The notes under the pieces: model-generated | Told to the model about the DNA's origin: nothing | What the model saw: the letters and a program-made list of their open reading frames with translations, nothing else | The model's database searches: none | Shown: in pieces, positions 9,506-18,225 of the stretch | Position numbering within the stretch: the stretch's first letter is position 1 | Layout: each line of letters begins with the position of its first letter | Translations under genes and position numbers: made by a program | Source of the DNA: Candidatus Woesearchaeota archaeon | Lineage (GTDB): Archaea > Nanobdellota > Nanobdellia > UBA10117 > ARS21 | Length of the DNA stretch: 34,995 bases | NCBI GenBank assembly: GCA_018698915.1 | Contig: JABIPN010000015.1 | Span: forward strand, 1-34,995 | Direction: 5' to 3'

Positions 9506-9918
9506 TATTCAGTTGATTCCTCTTCTTTTGTTTCTTCAGTTTCTGATTCAGTTACTTCTTCTTTAGGTGCTTCAGCCGCTTCTTTTTCTTCAGCTTTCTT
9601 TGCTGCAGCTTGTTCATCTGCTTTCTTTTCAGCTTCAAATGCCTTTTCTCTACGGGCTGCAAAATGTTTGTTTTCAATTTTTGAAATTATATCTACATTA
9701 TCATAGATGTAAATTTTTAACATACTTTTAGTTGATCCAAATCCTGTTTTCATTTTCTTTAGAACAATTTGTTCAGCAGGTGCTTTGAATTTAACTGACA
9801 TAAATTTATATAATTCTGCACGAGACGGTGTTTGTGCATTTTTATGATCTATTTCTAGATTAATTTCTTTTCTTGAGAATAATTTATTTTCTGTTTCTTG
9901 TATTACTTTTGTTTTCAT
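9505..9918 (-). CDS. rps24e: Small ribosomal subunit protein eS24 with long acidic C-terminal tail
   Basis: NKLFSRKEINLEIDHKNAQTPSRAELYKFMSVKF...IVLKKMKTGFGSTKSMLKIYIYDN. Confidence 0.93.
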   Translation of the reverse strand: MKTKVIQETENKLFSRKEINLEIDHKNAQTPSRAELYKFMSVKFKAPAEQIVLKKMKTGFGSTKSMLKIYIYDNVDIISKIENKHFAARREKAFEAEKKADEQAAAKKAEEKEAAEAPKEEVTESETEETKEEESTE

Positions 9919-9919
9919 T

Positions 9920-10066
9920 TTATCTTAGTCCGTATTCACCAGATTTTAATATATTAACTTTTTTTGCAATTTCTGATTTATCAGGATTGATAACAATTAA
10001 TCGACCTTTCCAAGTCTCTAATTCTTTCATTCCTTTTGCAATTACTGGTAATTTCTTTTTTGCCAT
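9920..10066 (-). CDS. spt4: Transcription elongation factor Spt4, short form lacking the N-terminal zinc ribbon
   Basis: Hand translation (48 aa, absent from ORF track): MAKKKLPVIAKGMKELETWKGRLIVINPDKSEIAKKVNILKSGEYGLR; W.G..I..P.KSEIAKK......GEY is the Spt4 C-terminal signature; sits between rpo7 and rps24e as in other archaea. Confidence 0.85.
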   Translation of the reverse strand: MAKKKLPVIAKGMKELETWKGRLIVINPDKSEIAKKVNILKSGEYGLR

Positions 10067-10071
10067 ATTAT

Positions 10072-10620
10072 TTAGTTAGATTCAACTTTCCGAATTTCTT
10101 CAAGCCATTCAGATTTTCCAAGATAAGGTTGACGCATAGTCATACCAATCTTTGGAGAGTTTGTATTTTTTATGCTTACAGCAATTATTCTTGCTCGAAC
10201 CTTGTCTTTTATTTTTAGCACTTTCTTTGAGTCTTTTCCAAGAAGAGTGCCTTCTTTACTTACTGATACAAAGTCATCCATCGTTTGTGATATGTGAATC
10301 ATTCCTTCGAATGGTCCGAAATCAATGAATGCTCCAAATTTTGCAATGTCTTTGATTTCACCCTCAACAATTTCATTTGTTTCAGGTAAATAATGAACTA
10401 CATTGAATGTAACATTGTGGAATGCAGCACCATCACCATGGATTATGATTCCGTCTTCAATATTTTTTATGTCTTGTATTGCGATTATTCTTCCAAGTTG
10501 ATCAATGACTTGATTTTCATAGTTCTTACGAAGTTCATCTGTGATGACTTTTTTCAAGTTTTTGTTGAATTGACTTGGATCAACTCTAACAACACCTTCA
10601 ACTACGGATTTGTAATACAT
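10072..10620 (-). CDS. rpo7: DNA-directed RNA polymerase subunit Rpo7 (RpoE')
   Basis: MYYKSVVEGVVRVDPSQF...IVEGEIKDIAKFGAFIDFGPFEGMIHISQTMDD (S1 domain)...IGMTMRQPYLGKSEWLEE. Confidence 0.95.
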   Translation of the reverse strand: MYYKSVVEGVVRVDPSQFNKNLKKVITDELRKNYENQVIDQLGRIIAIQDIKNIEDGIIIHGDGAAFHNVTFNVVHYLPETNEIVEGEIKDIAKFGAFIDFGPFEGMIHISQTMDDFVSVSKEGTLLGKDSKKVLKIKDKVRARIIAVSIKNTNSPKIGMTMRQPYLGKSEWLEEIRKVESN

Positions 10621-10647
10621 TCTATTTTGGATGTGATTGGCAGGTTT

Positions 10648-11025
10648 TTAAACGTTTCTAATCACTTTTTTGCTAATTGTAAAAGTAGGTATCGATTCAA
10701 GTTTTAGACGCTTTTTTAGTATAGAATCATTAGTTAATACTGAAAAGTTTAGTTTCTTTGCAAATTCAAGAATTTTATCATCAGGATGTCCTTTTCCAAT
10801 ATATATTGTATCTACTTTTGAGAATTTAATTATTTGCAATGCTAATTTTGCTGCTATTTTATCTGCTCCTTTTTGTTTTTTGTCAGTTTGAATATGTTCG
10901 AGTTCATTGAGAACTTCTTTTGGAATTACAATTTTTGTAAAACCCATATTTTTAAGTTCCGAAATTAGATCTAATTTTTCCTTTGCGGCGTAAATTAATG
11001 AATTTGTATCAATTACAATTTGCAT
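10648..11025 (-). CDS. PIN domain protein (Fcf1/Utp24-like)
   Basis: MQIVIDTNSLIYAAKEK...IPKEVLNELEHI...HPDDKILEFAKKLNFSVLTNDSILKKRLK; start moved to Met at 11025. Confidence 0.85.
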   Translation of the reverse strand: MQIVIDTNSLIYAAKEKLDLISELKNMGFTKIVIPKEVLNELEHIQTDKKQKGADKIAAKLALQIIKFSKVDTIYIGKGHPDDKILEFAKKLNFSVLTNDSILKKRLKLESIPTFTISKKVIRNV

Positions 11026-11073
11026 AAGTATAATTTTCGAATGCCTTATTAAAACGTATTGATATGACTCGTT

Positions 11074-11559
11074 ATGCTTAGAACAAGTAAGGCCCAAGAA
11101 CTTTATGATAAAACTTCAAAATTTTACAATCCAAGATATAGAAGAATTCAATTTAATAAATATAATATTGCATTGAATGACCAAATACTGGATGGAGATA
11201 TATTGGATTTGGGTTCAGGAACTGGATTATTATCTGAATTTTTAGGTAGGCAAATTCATCAAGTTGATATATCAAAAGGCATGCTTCTTTTTGGAAAAGG
11301 CAGAAGAGTTCAAGCAGATATAGAAAATCTACCTTTCAAAACTGATAGGTTTGATTATGTTTTAAGTTTTTCAGCTTTAATGAATGCTGAAAATCCAGAA
11401 GGTGCAATTAAAGAAGTTAAACGTGTTTTGAAACCTGAAGGAATATTTATTGTTACTTATTTGAAAAGTTTTGATTTTTCTGATACATTAAAACGATATT
11501 TTAAACTTATAGATATGCGTAGTTGCGGAGAGGATGTTTGTTTTATTTTGAAAAATTAA
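11074..11559 (+). CDS. Class I SAM-dependent methyltransferase (UbiE-like)
   Basis: DGDILDLGSGTGLLSEFLG, VDISKGMLLFGKG, ENLPFKTDRFDYVLSFSALMNAENPEGAIKEVKRVLKPEG. Confidence 0.85.
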   Translation: MLRTSKAQELYDKTSKFYNPRYRRIQFNKYNIALNDQILDGDILDLGSGTGLLSEFLGRQIHQVDISKGMLLFGKGRRVQADIENLPFKTDRFDYVLSFSALMNAENPEGAIKEVKRVLKPEGIFIVTYLKSFDFSDTLKRYFKLIDMRSCGEDVCFILKN

Positions 11560-12128
11560 ACTCTAACAAATAATTTGTATCGATCTTTATCATCAAGTTC
11601 TTGAAGAATTCTATCTATGATTGCTTTCTTTGGATTTGGAACTGCTTTAACTCGTTCTTTAATTTCATCAAATGAATTAAAAGGTTCAATTGATCTTTGT
11701 TCTAATATTTCTCTCGTATGTTTCTTACCAATTCCTGGAAGTAATTCTAATTGATGTGATCTCAAAGAAATTGGTCCTGAATTATTATAGAATTGGATAT
11801 ATTTTTCTTCATTATCAGTAACTAATTTTTCAACTATAAAATTTAATTCGCGCTTAGCAGTTTGAGTTAATTTATTTGTTGGTAATGCACCTTTGATATA
11901 TACAATATCAGGTCTTTCATCATCACCAATATAAACTTCATCGTGTGGTTTGAAATTTTTACCTTGTTTTGCAACTAATTCTAAAAGTACGAAATGAGAT
12001 TTCCCTATAACTTGAATTATTGGCTCTTTTTGATGAAAAGGTCTAGAATCGCTGGCATAACCGTTCTTGAGAAAATCGAGTACTATTACTTGTTCTTCCT
12101 TTGCTCTCTGTTGTCTTTCTTTTTGCAT
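11556..12128 (-). CDS. DUF655 family RNA-binding/HhH-type protein
   Basis: VLDFLKNGYASDSRPFHQKEPIIQVIGKSHFVLLELV..., LELLPGIGKKHTREILEQR; neighbour of rpo4/rpl21e as in other archaea. Confidence 0.88.
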   Translation of the reverse strand: MQKERQQRAKEEQVIVLDFLKNGYASDSRPFHQKEPIIQVIGKSHFVLLELVAKQGKNFKPHDEVYIGDDERPDIVYIKGALPTNKLTQTAKRELNFIVEKLVTDNEEKYIQFYNNSGPISLRSHQLELLPGIGKKHTREILEQRSIEPFNSFDEIKERVKAVPNPKKAIIDRILQELDDKDRYKLFVRV

Positions 12129-12149
12129 TTCGAATTTCTCCTATTGTTT

Positions 12150-12485
12150 TCATTGAGATTTTATGATGTCAAGGATCTTTTTAAGATTCTCTTTTGTGAC
12201 AGTTATATGTTTTCCACCGAAGATTGCATTTAATTCACCTTCAGTTTTTGGTAGCAAATTTGTAATTTCAACAACTGCTTCTTCAGTTATTCTAGGAATA
12301 TCTACTGAGTTAATTTCCTTAATCAACTTAGCAGCTGAATCTTTATTAAGTTTGTTAAACCTAGTTGTAAAGTCTTTTATTTTCTGTTGACTTCCACTTA
12401 ATTCACCCTTCTTTTCTAAGTTGTCAAGTGTTTCTTTGACTTCTGCAATTGTTAACGGTGTTTTGCTAATTATTCTAACGTCCAT
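12150..12485 (-). CDS. rpo4: DNA-directed RNA polymerase subunit Rpo4 (RpoF)
   Basis: 111 aa, LTIAEVKETL...ELSGSQQKIKDFTTRFNKL..., between eL21 and DUF655. Confidence 0.88.
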   Translation of the reverse strand: MDVRIISKTPLTIAEVKETLDNLEKKGELSGSQQKIKDFTTRFNKLNKDSAAKLIKEINSVDIPRITEEAVVEITNLLPKTEGELNAIFGGKHITVTKENLKKILDIIKSQ

Positions 12486-12486
12486 T

Positions 12487-12795
12487 TTATTTTTGTCTCA
12501 CTAAATGTACTGCTCTGGCAATAACTTTCTTTGGTTTATTACCATCTGTTATTTGTAGTAAGTATGAATTTCTCCCTTCCTTTGATAGGATTTTTCCAAT
12601 CAAGTTTCGGAATCGTGGATGAGGCATTCCTTTTTGGACTGCCGGTTCTTGGATTATTCTAACGTTTTCTCCAACTTCGAATTTTCTTAAGATTCGAGTG
12701 ATGGTTAGTTTACCGTGCGTACCTGCACCTTTCCTTAGTTTGCTTCTGGTTCCTGAACGAAATCCGCCCTTTCTACCAGTTCCTTTCCCTGCCAT
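12487..12795 (-). CDS. rpl21e: Large ribosomal subunit protein eL21
   Basis: GTGRKGGFRSGTRSKLRKGAGTHGKLTITRILRKFEVGENVRIIQEPAVQKGMPHPRFRNLIGKI. Confidence 0.95.
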   Translation of the reverse strand: MAGKGTGRKGGFRSGTRSKLRKGAGTHGKLTITRILRKFEVGENVRIIQEPAVQKGMPHPRFRNLIGKILSKEGRNSYLLQITDGNKPKKVIARAVHLVRQK

Positions 12796-12842
12796 AATTT
12801 ATTCTACGTTAGTGTGTTTTTAAAGGTTTCGAGATGCTTTTT

Positions 12843-14201
12843 CTAAAACATTCCAGGCATTTTTGGCATGCCTTTCTTTCCCATTAATTTTTGCATTCTA
12901 TTGAATTTCTTTGATTGTCCAGAGAATGCTTTCATCATTTTCTTCATCTGTTTGTATTGTTTAATCAGTTCTCGCATTTCTGTTTCGTCTCTACCTGAAC
13001 CTTTTACGATTCTTTGAATTCGAGATTCATTCATTAAAGAAGGATTATCTTTTTCTTCCAGAGTCATTGAATCCATTAAGTATTTCCAAATTTTCATGTT
13101 TTCTTCTTGTTCTTTTAATTTATCTTTTGGAATATTCATTTTTCCCATTCCCGGAATCATGTTTGTAATTTGTCCAAGAGGTCCCATCTTTTTCAGAGCC
13201 TCCATTTGATTGTATAAATCAGTGAATGAAAGTTCACCCTTCATTATATTTTTTGCAGCTTTTTCTGCAGTTTCTTGATCGATTGCTTCACTTGCTTTTT
13301 CTAATAAAGTTTCAAGATCTCCCATTCCTAATATTCTAGAAACGAAATTCTTAGGTTTAAATTCTTCAAAAGCGTCAAGTTTTTCCCCAACTCCTATGAA
13401 ATTTACTTTTGCTTTTGTTGCTGCAGCTGCTGAAAGAGCTCCACCACCTTTTGCAGTACCGTCAAGTTTTGTAACAATAACTCCAGTTACCCCCACTGCT
13501 TTGTGGAATGATTCTGCTGTTTTTTGAGCTGCTTGACCAATATCTCCAGATAGGACTAAAAGTTTAGTTTGAGCTTGAACTGTTTTGTCAATAGATTCAA
13601 TTTCTTTTGTTAGTTCATCATTCAATGCATCTCGACCTGCTGTATCTATAATTACTAATTCATATTTTTCTAAATCTTTTTTGACTGCTCTGTAAATTTT
13701 TACTGGATTTCTTTCTTTTGCATCACCATAAAAATCAACTTTCAAAACATCAGCCAATTGTTTTAATTGAGCATAAGCTGCTGGTCTCCAAGTATCTGTT
13801 TGAACAAGCGCGATTTTCTTTCCCCGTTTTTTGTATAATTTTGCAAGTTTTCCCGCAGTAGTAGTTTTACCTGAACCAAATAGACCAACTAACATAATTT
13901 TTGTTGGTTTTATTTCAGTTGGGATTTCTTCAAATTCTTTTCCTAAAAGATTAGTTAATTCTTCATAAACAATATTAACTGTATGTTCTCTTGCAGTTAA
14001 TCCACCAGCTACTTTTTCTTTAAGTGCTCGCTTTTCAATATTTTTTGCTATATTTCGAGCAAGTTCAATTGATACGTCTGATGAAATCAGTGATTTCTTG
14101 ATTTCTGAACAGAGTTCTGCTACTGCTTCCTTGTCAACTTTACCTGAAGTTAGCTTTTTTAGTGCGTTCTTCAAAGAGTCAGATAACTTATCTAGGACCA
14201 T
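12843..14201 (-). CDS. srp54: Signal recognition particle GTPase SRP54 (Ffh)
   Basis: GLFGSGKTTTAGKLAKLYKKRG, DTAGRDALNDEL, TKLDGTAKGGGALSAAAATK, Met-rich C-terminal M domain. Confidence 0.97.
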   Translation of the reverse strand: MVLDKLSDSLKNALKKLTSGKVDKEAVAELCSEIKKSLISSDVSIELARNIAKNIEKRALKEKVAGGLTAREHTVNIVYEELTNLLGKEFEEIPTEIKPTKIMLVGLFGSGKTTTAGKLAKLYKKRGKKIALVQTDTWRPAAYAQLKQLADVLKVDFYGDAKERNPVKIYRAVKKDLEKYELVIIDTAGRDALNDELTKEIESIDKTVQAQTKLLVLSGDIGQAAQKTAESFHKAVGVTGVIVTKLDGTAKGGGALSAAAATKAKVNFIGVGEKLDAFEEFKPKNFVSRILGMGDLETLLEKASEAIDQETAEKAAKNIMKGELSFTDLYNQMEALKKMGPLGQITNMIPGMGKMNIPKDKLKEQEENMKIWKYLMDSMTLEEKDNPSLMNESRIQRIVKGSGRDETEMRELIKQYKQMKKMMKAFSGQSKKFNRMQKLMGKKGMPKMPGMF

Positions 14202-14238
14202 ATTTATCTCGGATTTTAGGGCTTTTTAAGCGTTTAGA

Positions 14239-15153
14239 TTATAAAATTTGTTTAATTATGTCGTCAGCATTGAATTCTTTCAAATCCTTGTATTCTTGAC
14301 CCGTTCCTAGGAAAAGTATTGGTTTTCCAGTTTCATGTGCTACTGAAATTATTGCTCCACCTCTTTCATCAGCATCCGCTTTTGTCAGAATTACTCCATC
14401 AATTCCAATTTTTTCTCCAAAGAGTTTTGCTTGATCAACTGCGTCGTTTCCAGTTAGCGAATCTACAACTAATATTGTAAAATCTGGTTTAGATACTCTT
14501 TTTACTTTTTCAAGTTCTCTCATTAAGTCTTCATTTGCGTGGCTTCTTCCAGCTGTATCGATTAAAACATAATCTAATTTCTTTGCCTTTGCGTGTTCAA
14601 TTGCGTCGAATGCAACTGCTGCTGCATCAGAACCATAACTGTGTTTGATTAAATTGATTTTAAGTTTGTCAGCATGTGCTTGAATTTGCTCAATTGCTGC
14701 GGCTCGGAAAGTATCTCCTGCGGCTATGACAACTTTCTTCTTTTTCTTCTGAAGATGCGATGCAAGTTTTGCAAGAGTGGTTGTTTTACCAACACCGTTA
14801 ACTCCAATAAACATTATTTTGATTGGTTTTTCACCTTTGTAAATATCAATTGAATCTGCTGAAAGAATTTCTTTTAATTTCTTTTCAAGAGTTTTCTTTA
14901 ATTCTTTTGGTTTAGACTCTTTAATTGTTTTTTTCAATTCTTCAGTTACTGAATAAGCAACATTATTTGTCAGTAATCCTTCCTCAAGTTCATCTAGAAT
15001 TTTTTTAAGTTTTGTTTTTTCTAAATTTTTTATAATGTTTAATTTAGTTAAAATAGAAGGTTTCTTTTTATCCTTAATTTCTTTTGGTTTTTTGGTTTCT
15101 TTATCTACAGTTTTCTTTACTTTAGAAAAAATAGATTTTAGACGTCCTAACAT
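14239..15153 (-). CDS. ftsY: Signal recognition particle receptor FtsY
   Basis: GVNGVGKTTTLAKLASHLQ, AAGDTFRAAAIEQIQAHADKL, DTAGRSHANEDLM, TKADADERGGAIISVAHETGKPILFLGTGQEYKDL. Confidence 0.97.
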   Translation of the reverse strand: MLGRLKSIFSKVKKTVDKETKKPKEIKDKKKPSILTKLNIIKNLEKTKLKKILDELEEGLLTNNVAYSVTEELKKTIKESKPKELKKTLEKKLKEILSADSIDIYKGEKPIKIMFIGVNGVGKTTTLAKLASHLQKKKKKVVIAAGDTFRAAAIEQIQAHADKLKINLIKHSYGSDAAAVAFDAIEHAKAKKLDYVLIDTAGRSHANEDLMRELEKVKRVSKPDFTILVVDSLTGNDAVDQAKLFGEKIGIDGVILTKADADERGGAIISVAHETGKPILFLGTGQEYKDLKEFNADDIIKQIL

Positions 15154-15179
15154 ATTTTATCTCCAATTAAGGGTTTAAA

Positions 15180-15569
15180 TTATTTGTTTTCCTGCATAAT
15201 TTCGCTTTGTAGTTTTGTTTGAATTTCTATAATTCTTGCTTGGATTTTGTTTAAGTTTTGGACAGTTTGCTTTTCTGCCTTATCCAAATTCTTTGTCCGT
15301 TCTGTTATTAGTTTTTGAATTTCAGGTTTTGTTTTTTCTACAAAATTTCCTGAACCTACATTAACCATAAATTTCAAATTATCAGTAATTTTGGCATTGT
15401 AATAAATTCCTGCACCAATGGGTGTAAATACTTTTTCACCTTTATTCAGATTTTTAATTGTTTCAACTAAGTGTTCAACTTCAAGTTTTTGTCTTTGAAA
15501 GTGTTGCATATCTGTTTGATGTTTCTGCATCTGTTGCTGTAACATTTGAAATTCCATTTGTTTATCCAT
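15180..15569 (-). CDS. pfdA: Prefoldin alpha subunit
   Basis: 129 aa coiled-coil, VFTPIGAGIYYNAKITDNLKFMVNVGSGNFVEKT; conserved position upstream of ftsY. Confidence 0.85.
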   Translation of the reverse strand: MDKQMEFQMLQQQMQKHQTDMQHFQRQKLEVEHLVETIKNLNKGEKVFTPIGAGIYYNAKITDNLKFMVNVGSGNFVEKTKPEIQKLITERTKNLDKAEKQTVQNLNKIQARIIEIQTKLQSEIMQENK

Positions 15570-15570
15570 T

Positions 15571-16254
15571 TTATTTACCTATAAATCCCAGACTTTCGTC
15601 AACTCGACCAATTTCAAAACCAGATGAATTATCGCTTACAAGAAATCCATTAGAGTTTGCAATTACACCTGAGCTTATAATTGAACTACCAGTACTAATT
15701 GTACCAATTCCAACTTCAATCTTCAAATACTTTTCAAGTTCTTCAACACTTGGATCTGAAGTTATTGAACCAAAAATTGCTCCTTTATTTGTTAAAATTC
15801 CATAAGCTCCAGGAACGTTACTTTCAGCTATTTCAATCTTTTTGATTTTAACATCCATAATTTTCTCAATTTTTCTCATTTCTTCTGTTGAAAAATCTGA
15901 ACTTACGATTGCATGAGTATCATTAACTAGAATTGTATTTCCCAATGCAGTATGAACTGTTTTGAATTTTTTAACTTTGACAATATCTTTTAATTGTTTT
16001 TTCAGAGATTTGAATTCACTATCAAAAATAAGATCGGGAACAAGTAATACTTCTTTATTTGCTGAACAAAAAATTCCTGCGAATGGAGTACCATAGATTT
16101 TGGAAGTAATTATTGGAACTTGAAAAACTTCTTTTAATAGTTCTGTTTGCTTTTTGTTTAATTCCTCTCCAATAAGAACAAAAGAATCTGTTGCCAATGC
16201 ATACAGACCGATGTTGGGATCTCCTTTAAAATTTATTTTGTCTACGTGAACCAT
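15571..16254 (-). CDS. eif6: Translation initiation factor aIF6
   Basis: FKGDPNIGLYALATDSFVLIG..., GNTILVNDTHAIVSSDFS, GIGTISTGSSIISSGVIANSNGFLVSDNSSGFEIGRVDESLGF. Confidence 0.93.
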   Translation of the reverse strand: MVHVDKINFKGDPNIGLYALATDSFVLIGEELNKKQTELLKEVFQVPIITSKIYGTPFAGIFCSANKEVLLVPDLIFDSEFKSLKKQLKDIVKVKKFKTVHTALGNTILVNDTHAIVSSDFSTEEMRKIEKIMDVKIKKIEIAESNVPGAYGILTNKGAIFGSITSDPSVEELEKYLKIEVGIGTISTGSSIISSGVIANSNGFLVSDNSSGFEIGRVDESLGFIGK

Positions 16255-16683
16255 TTATTTTTTCTTAGTTTTAGTTGCTGTTGCTTTTTTCTTGGTTTCT
16301 TTCTTTATTACTGGTTTTTTTGTCGGTGTTTTTTTAGTTACTTTCTTTACAACTTTCTTTTCTTCTACTTTTTCGGGAAGTTTATCTTCCACTTTTGTTT
16401 CAGTTTTATTTGCTTTTCTTGGAAGTTCGGAAAGTTCAACAATAGCATAATTTTCTTCTTTCTTTACATCTACTCGAACTCTTGATGGCGGATTTTTTGA
16501 TCCTCGTTTCCAAATTGTTTCGTTAAGCCATTTTCCAACTTTTACTTCTTCACTCTTTGTATGTTGAGTTACAAAACTTCGAACCACACTAACTGCTTTT
16601 TTAGATCTTCGCCATCTTGCAGATTTTAGAAATTCCTTTCTCAAAGGAATTGTGTATGTCCGTGTTTCTCCAGCCTTCATCAT
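16255..16683 (-). CDS. rpl31e: Large ribosomal subunit protein eL31 with Lys-rich C-terminal extension
   Basis: TRTYTIPLRKEFLKSARWRRSKKAVSVVRSFVTQHTKSEEVKVGKWLNETIWKRGSKNPPSRVRVDVKKEENYAIVELSE. Confidence 0.93.
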   Translation of the reverse strand: MMKAGETRTYTIPLRKEFLKSARWRRSKKAVSVVRSFVTQHTKSEEVKVGKWLNETIWKRGSKNPPSRVRVDVKKEENYAIVELSELPRKANKTETKVEDKLPEKVEEKKVVKKVTKKTPTKKPVIKKETKKKATATKTKKK

Positions 16684-16685
16684 TT

Positions 16686-16862
16686 TTATCCTCGTTGAAT
16701 TTTAGTTCGTCTCCAACTTCTTTTCTTTGAAGTTGCAGCACTTGGGTGAACTCGTTTACCTACTCCGAATTTTTTTGGAATAATCCAGAATGGTGCCCAT
16801 TTAGTTTGGCGTCCTGCTGAAATTAATCTCTTTTTTCTTCCGGAAGGTTTTCTTGAACTCAT
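16686..16862 (-). CDS. rpl39e: Large ribosomal subunit protein eL39
   Basis: Hand translation (58 aa, absent from ORF track): MSSRKPSGRKKRLISAGRQTKWAPFWIIPKKFGVGKRVHPSAATSKKRSWRRTKIQRG; W(R)RTK end and position before eL31. Confidence 0.85.
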   Translation of the reverse strand: MSSRKPSGRKKRLISAGRQTKWAPFWIIPKKFGVGKRVHPSAATSKKRSWRRTKIQRG

Positions 16863-17287
16863 TTTACGCCTTTTAATTGCACCGCAGTCTTATCCAATAG
16901 TGATTGACCTTTTGGTGAAATGATTCTCCCTTTATGTAATGATTGTGATTGTTTAACTAATCCTGCCTTTTCAAGTTGTTGAGAAATTTTTCTTAGAACA
17001 TTTCCAGAAGCTTTTGTGAATTTATGAGGTTTTCGTCCCATATTTTTTCTTCCGCCATAACGGGAACGCATTTTTGATACGCCAACAGGACCATGATTAT
17101 AAATATTTTTTAGAACTGATGCAGCCCTAATATGCCACCAATCTGGGTTTGCAGGAGGTCGCATTCGATGGTTTCCACTCTTAACAAATTTTGCCCAATC
17201 TGGTGCTTGAATTTCTGCTATTTTTTTGAGTTCTCCAGCTAGAGCGCTATTTGCTTTTTCTGGAGCAGTATCATTGATTGATGCCAT
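16859..17287 (-). CDS. rps19e: Small ribosomal subunit protein eS19
   Basis: APDWAKFVKSGNHRMRPPANPDWWHIRAASVLKNIYNHGPVGVSKMRSRYGGRKNMGRKPHKF; start at Met 17287. Confidence 0.95.
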   Translation of the reverse strand: MASINDTAPEKANSALAGELKKIAEIQAPDWAKFVKSGNHRMRPPANPDWWHIRAASVLKNIYNHGPVGVSKMRSRYGGRKNMGRKPHKFTKASGNVLRKISQQLEKAGLVKQSQSLHKGRIISPKGQSLLDKTAVQLKGVK

Positions 17288-17309
17288 AGTTATCAACAGG
17301 ATATTAGTT

Positions 17310-17633
17310 TTAAAAACCTTTTGATAGGAGTGCGGCTCCAATAAAAATAAATGCTTGAATCATAGTATGTTTCAGTGAAATTTTTGGATTTTTATTAGTT
17401 GAAGTTAATGATGAATAAATTAGTATAATTGAGAATATTACTAAGATTAATGTGTTGCCAGGTGTTGGTCCAAGAGAGAATCCAGCTAATGCTGCAATAA
17501 TATATTTAAATCTTCCAAATTTTTGTTTACTTTTTTTCTGAAACCATACAAATTCTTCCTTAGCAATTCGATTTAGCAAGAATCCTAGGAAATATGCAGA
17601 GGAGAGTAGGAGAATAATTATCACATTTAACAT
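17310..17633 (-). CDS. Small hypothetical membrane protein
   Basis: 107 aa with about three hydrophobic segments; no family recognised. Confidence 0.55.
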   Translation of the reverse strand: MLNVIIILLLSSAYFLGFLLNRIAKEEFVWFQKKSKQKFGRFKYIIAALAGFSLGPTPGNTLILVIFSIILIYSSLTSTNKNPKISLKHTMIQAFIFIGAALLSKGF

Positions 17634-17663
17634 ACTTTTTATAAGGTCTTCAAATTTAAAACA

Positions 17664-18194
17664 ATGATGGAATTGAAGTATTCAGAGCAAGTATATTCTC
17701 CTCGAGAAGATTCAAAGTTGTTGAAGAAAGTTGTTGAGAAATACATGCACGAGTTCAATCCTGCTCGAGTTTTAGATATGGGAACTGGCTCTGGAATTCA
17801 GGCAATTACTGCAAAGAAAATTTATCCCGATTCCGAAGTTGTCGGAGTCGATATTAATCCAATGGCTGTTGATTTGGCCGAGGAAAATGCTAAACTGAAC
17901 AAAGTTGACATTAAGTTTTTTGTTTCAGATTTGTTTGAAAGATTCCATAATCAGAAATTTGACTTGATAATTTTCAATGCACCTTATCTTCCGTCTGAAC
18001 CACCAATTGATCCAATTTGGAGCGGTGGTGAAAAGTTTATTCTAAAATTCATAAAATTAGCTCGCGAGCACTTGAATTTCAACGGGCGGATTTTGTTTGT
18101 TTATTCTTCTAAATCACCAGTAAAATTTGAGCATAAAGTTGTTGCTGAAGAAAAAGTATTTTTTGAGACACTGTATGTAGGCGAAGTTAGATAA
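17664..18194 (+). CDS. HemK2/Mtq2-like class I methyltransferase (putative N5-glutamine MTase)
   Basis: EQVYSPREDSKLLKKVV, VLDMGTGSGIQAITAKK, FNAPYLPSEPP (NPPY-type motif as NAPY). Confidence 0.83.
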   Translation: MMELKYSEQVYSPREDSKLLKKVVEKYMHEFNPARVLDMGTGSGIQAITAKKIYPDSEVVGVDINPMAVDLAEENAKLNKVDIKFFVSDLFERFHNQKFDLIIFNAPYLPSEPPIDPIWSGGEKFILKFIKLAREHLNFNGRILFVYSSKSPVKFEHKVVAEEKVFFETLYVGEVR

Positions 18195-18196
18195 GA

Positions 18197-18204
18197 TTTA
18201 TATT
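18197..18204 (+). promoter_or_regulatory. Probable TATA box for the downstream ncRNA
   Basis: TTTATATT located 22-29 nt upstream of the 5' strand of the terminal helix at 18226. Confidence 0.5.
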
Positions 18205-18225
18205 GAATTAATGTTTTCTTCTTTT

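Noticed and set aside
9473-9706. 77-aa + ORF, and the + ORFs 9873..10079, 10036..10218, 10393..10707, 10670..10891
   Set aside because: Antisense to eS24/Spt4/Rpo7/PIN genes; Phe/Ser/Leu-rich composition typical of antisense of Lys/Glu-rich genes
16246-16485. 79-aa + ORF rich in Phe/Cys
   Set aside because: Reverse complement of the Lys-rich eL31 tail; composition artefact
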